From NCBI GenBank assembly GCA_013397115.1, contig VWZW01002332.1, positions 1,054,001-1,118,000 on the forward strand: a stretch of DNA of 64,000 nt. Direction: 5' to 3'. Under the pieces are notes generated by a model that searched no databases, was not told the origin of the DNA, and saw nothing but the letters and a program-made list of their open reading frames with translations. Each line of letters opens with the position of its first letter. The first letter of the stretch is position 1. The stretch is from Edolisoma coerulescens (lineage: Eukaryota > Chordata > Aves > Passeriformes > Campephagidae). A program made the position numbers and the translations under genes. Shown in pieces: positions 63,750 through 64,000 of this stretch.

Positions 63750-64000
63750 AGAAGGAAACTGTAAGGAAGTTGCAGTGATAGTAATTGACAAAGAAAGGAA
63801 ATTAGTAAGTGAATACGTAAGGCAAAATATCTTCTTTCTCTGTAATTTTCAGTTTCCAAAAGCTAGGCACAACTGGTGGCAATTGATGGAGGTCTTTGCA
63901 GAGTTGAGCATTCTGCATCTTGTAAGAGGGGCTGTTGAAATGCATCTGATGGGTTTTTCTTTGGTTCTTTGCTGCCACATTCTCCCTCCACAGAACCAAA

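Larger units (their letters stand above)
36959..64000 (+). other. ARHGAP42: ARHGAP42 intron (5' portion), at least 27 kb, phase 0
   Basis: Begins with the GTAAGT donor at 36959 and is still open at the window edge. It is the most repeat-rich part of the window: ERV LTR fragment (38501-39049), CR1 (44971-45290), an unclassified palindrome-bounded GC-rich block (46928-47683), and a cluster of CR1 and SINE copies (59302-62479). Between these the sequence is AT-rich intron with mononucleotide T runs near 42430 and 51119. 39050-44970, 47690-59301 and 62480-64000 contain no gene or named repeat that I could support. Confidence 0.85.

Overview
This is vertebrate genomic DNA from the inside of one large gene, and almost certainly from a bird. 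The bulk is AT-rich, non-coding intron sequence. The recognisable interspersed repeats are avian-type CR1 retroposon 3' ends, one tRNA-Ile-derived SINE with a CR1-like tail (TguSINE1 type, known from songbirds), and a fragment of a bird endogenous-retrovirus LTR. The SINE makes a passerine the best guess, although lineage cannot be proven from one copy.

Only two coding segments can be supported, together 158 nt. Both belong to ARHGAP42 (GRAF3), a BAR-PH-RhoGAP-SH3 protein that inactivates RhoA, transcribed from the + strand. The first exon (19484-19579) ends with a split codon that the second exon (36897-36958) completes exactly. The joined reading matches ARHGAP42 from about Asn52 to Leu104, in the N-terminal part of the BAR domain. 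The first exon, the start codon and the rest of the protein lie outside the window.

Layout: 1-19483 is intron upstream of the first exon, with one CR1 fragment near 18.4-18.5 kb. 19580-36896 is a complete 17.3 kb intron, containing a diverged direct repeat (30.4/30.96 kb), a short 24-bp tandem repeat (32.9 kb) and an unidentified GC-rich block (33.9-34.7 kb). 36959-64000 is the first 27 kb of the next intron. It holds a truncated ERV LTR with a 45-bp tandem repeat (38.5-39.05 kb), a CR1 (45 kb), a GC-rich CpG-bearing block bracketed by CATG palindromes (46.9-47.7 kb), and a retroposon cluster (CR1, SINE, CR1, CR1) at 59.3-62.5 kb.

The other long open frames on both strands are either antisense or sense readings of CR1 or LTR sequence, or chance frames in AT-rich intron, and are not called as genes. 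No rRNA, functional tRNA, CRISPR array, promoter or gene end was found. The most unusual unexplained structure is the 46928-47683 segment. It has three consecutive inverted repeats at its left edge and a perfect 9-bp-arm palindrome at its right edge, and may be an undescribed mobile element. All comparisons with known families are from memory, not from a search.
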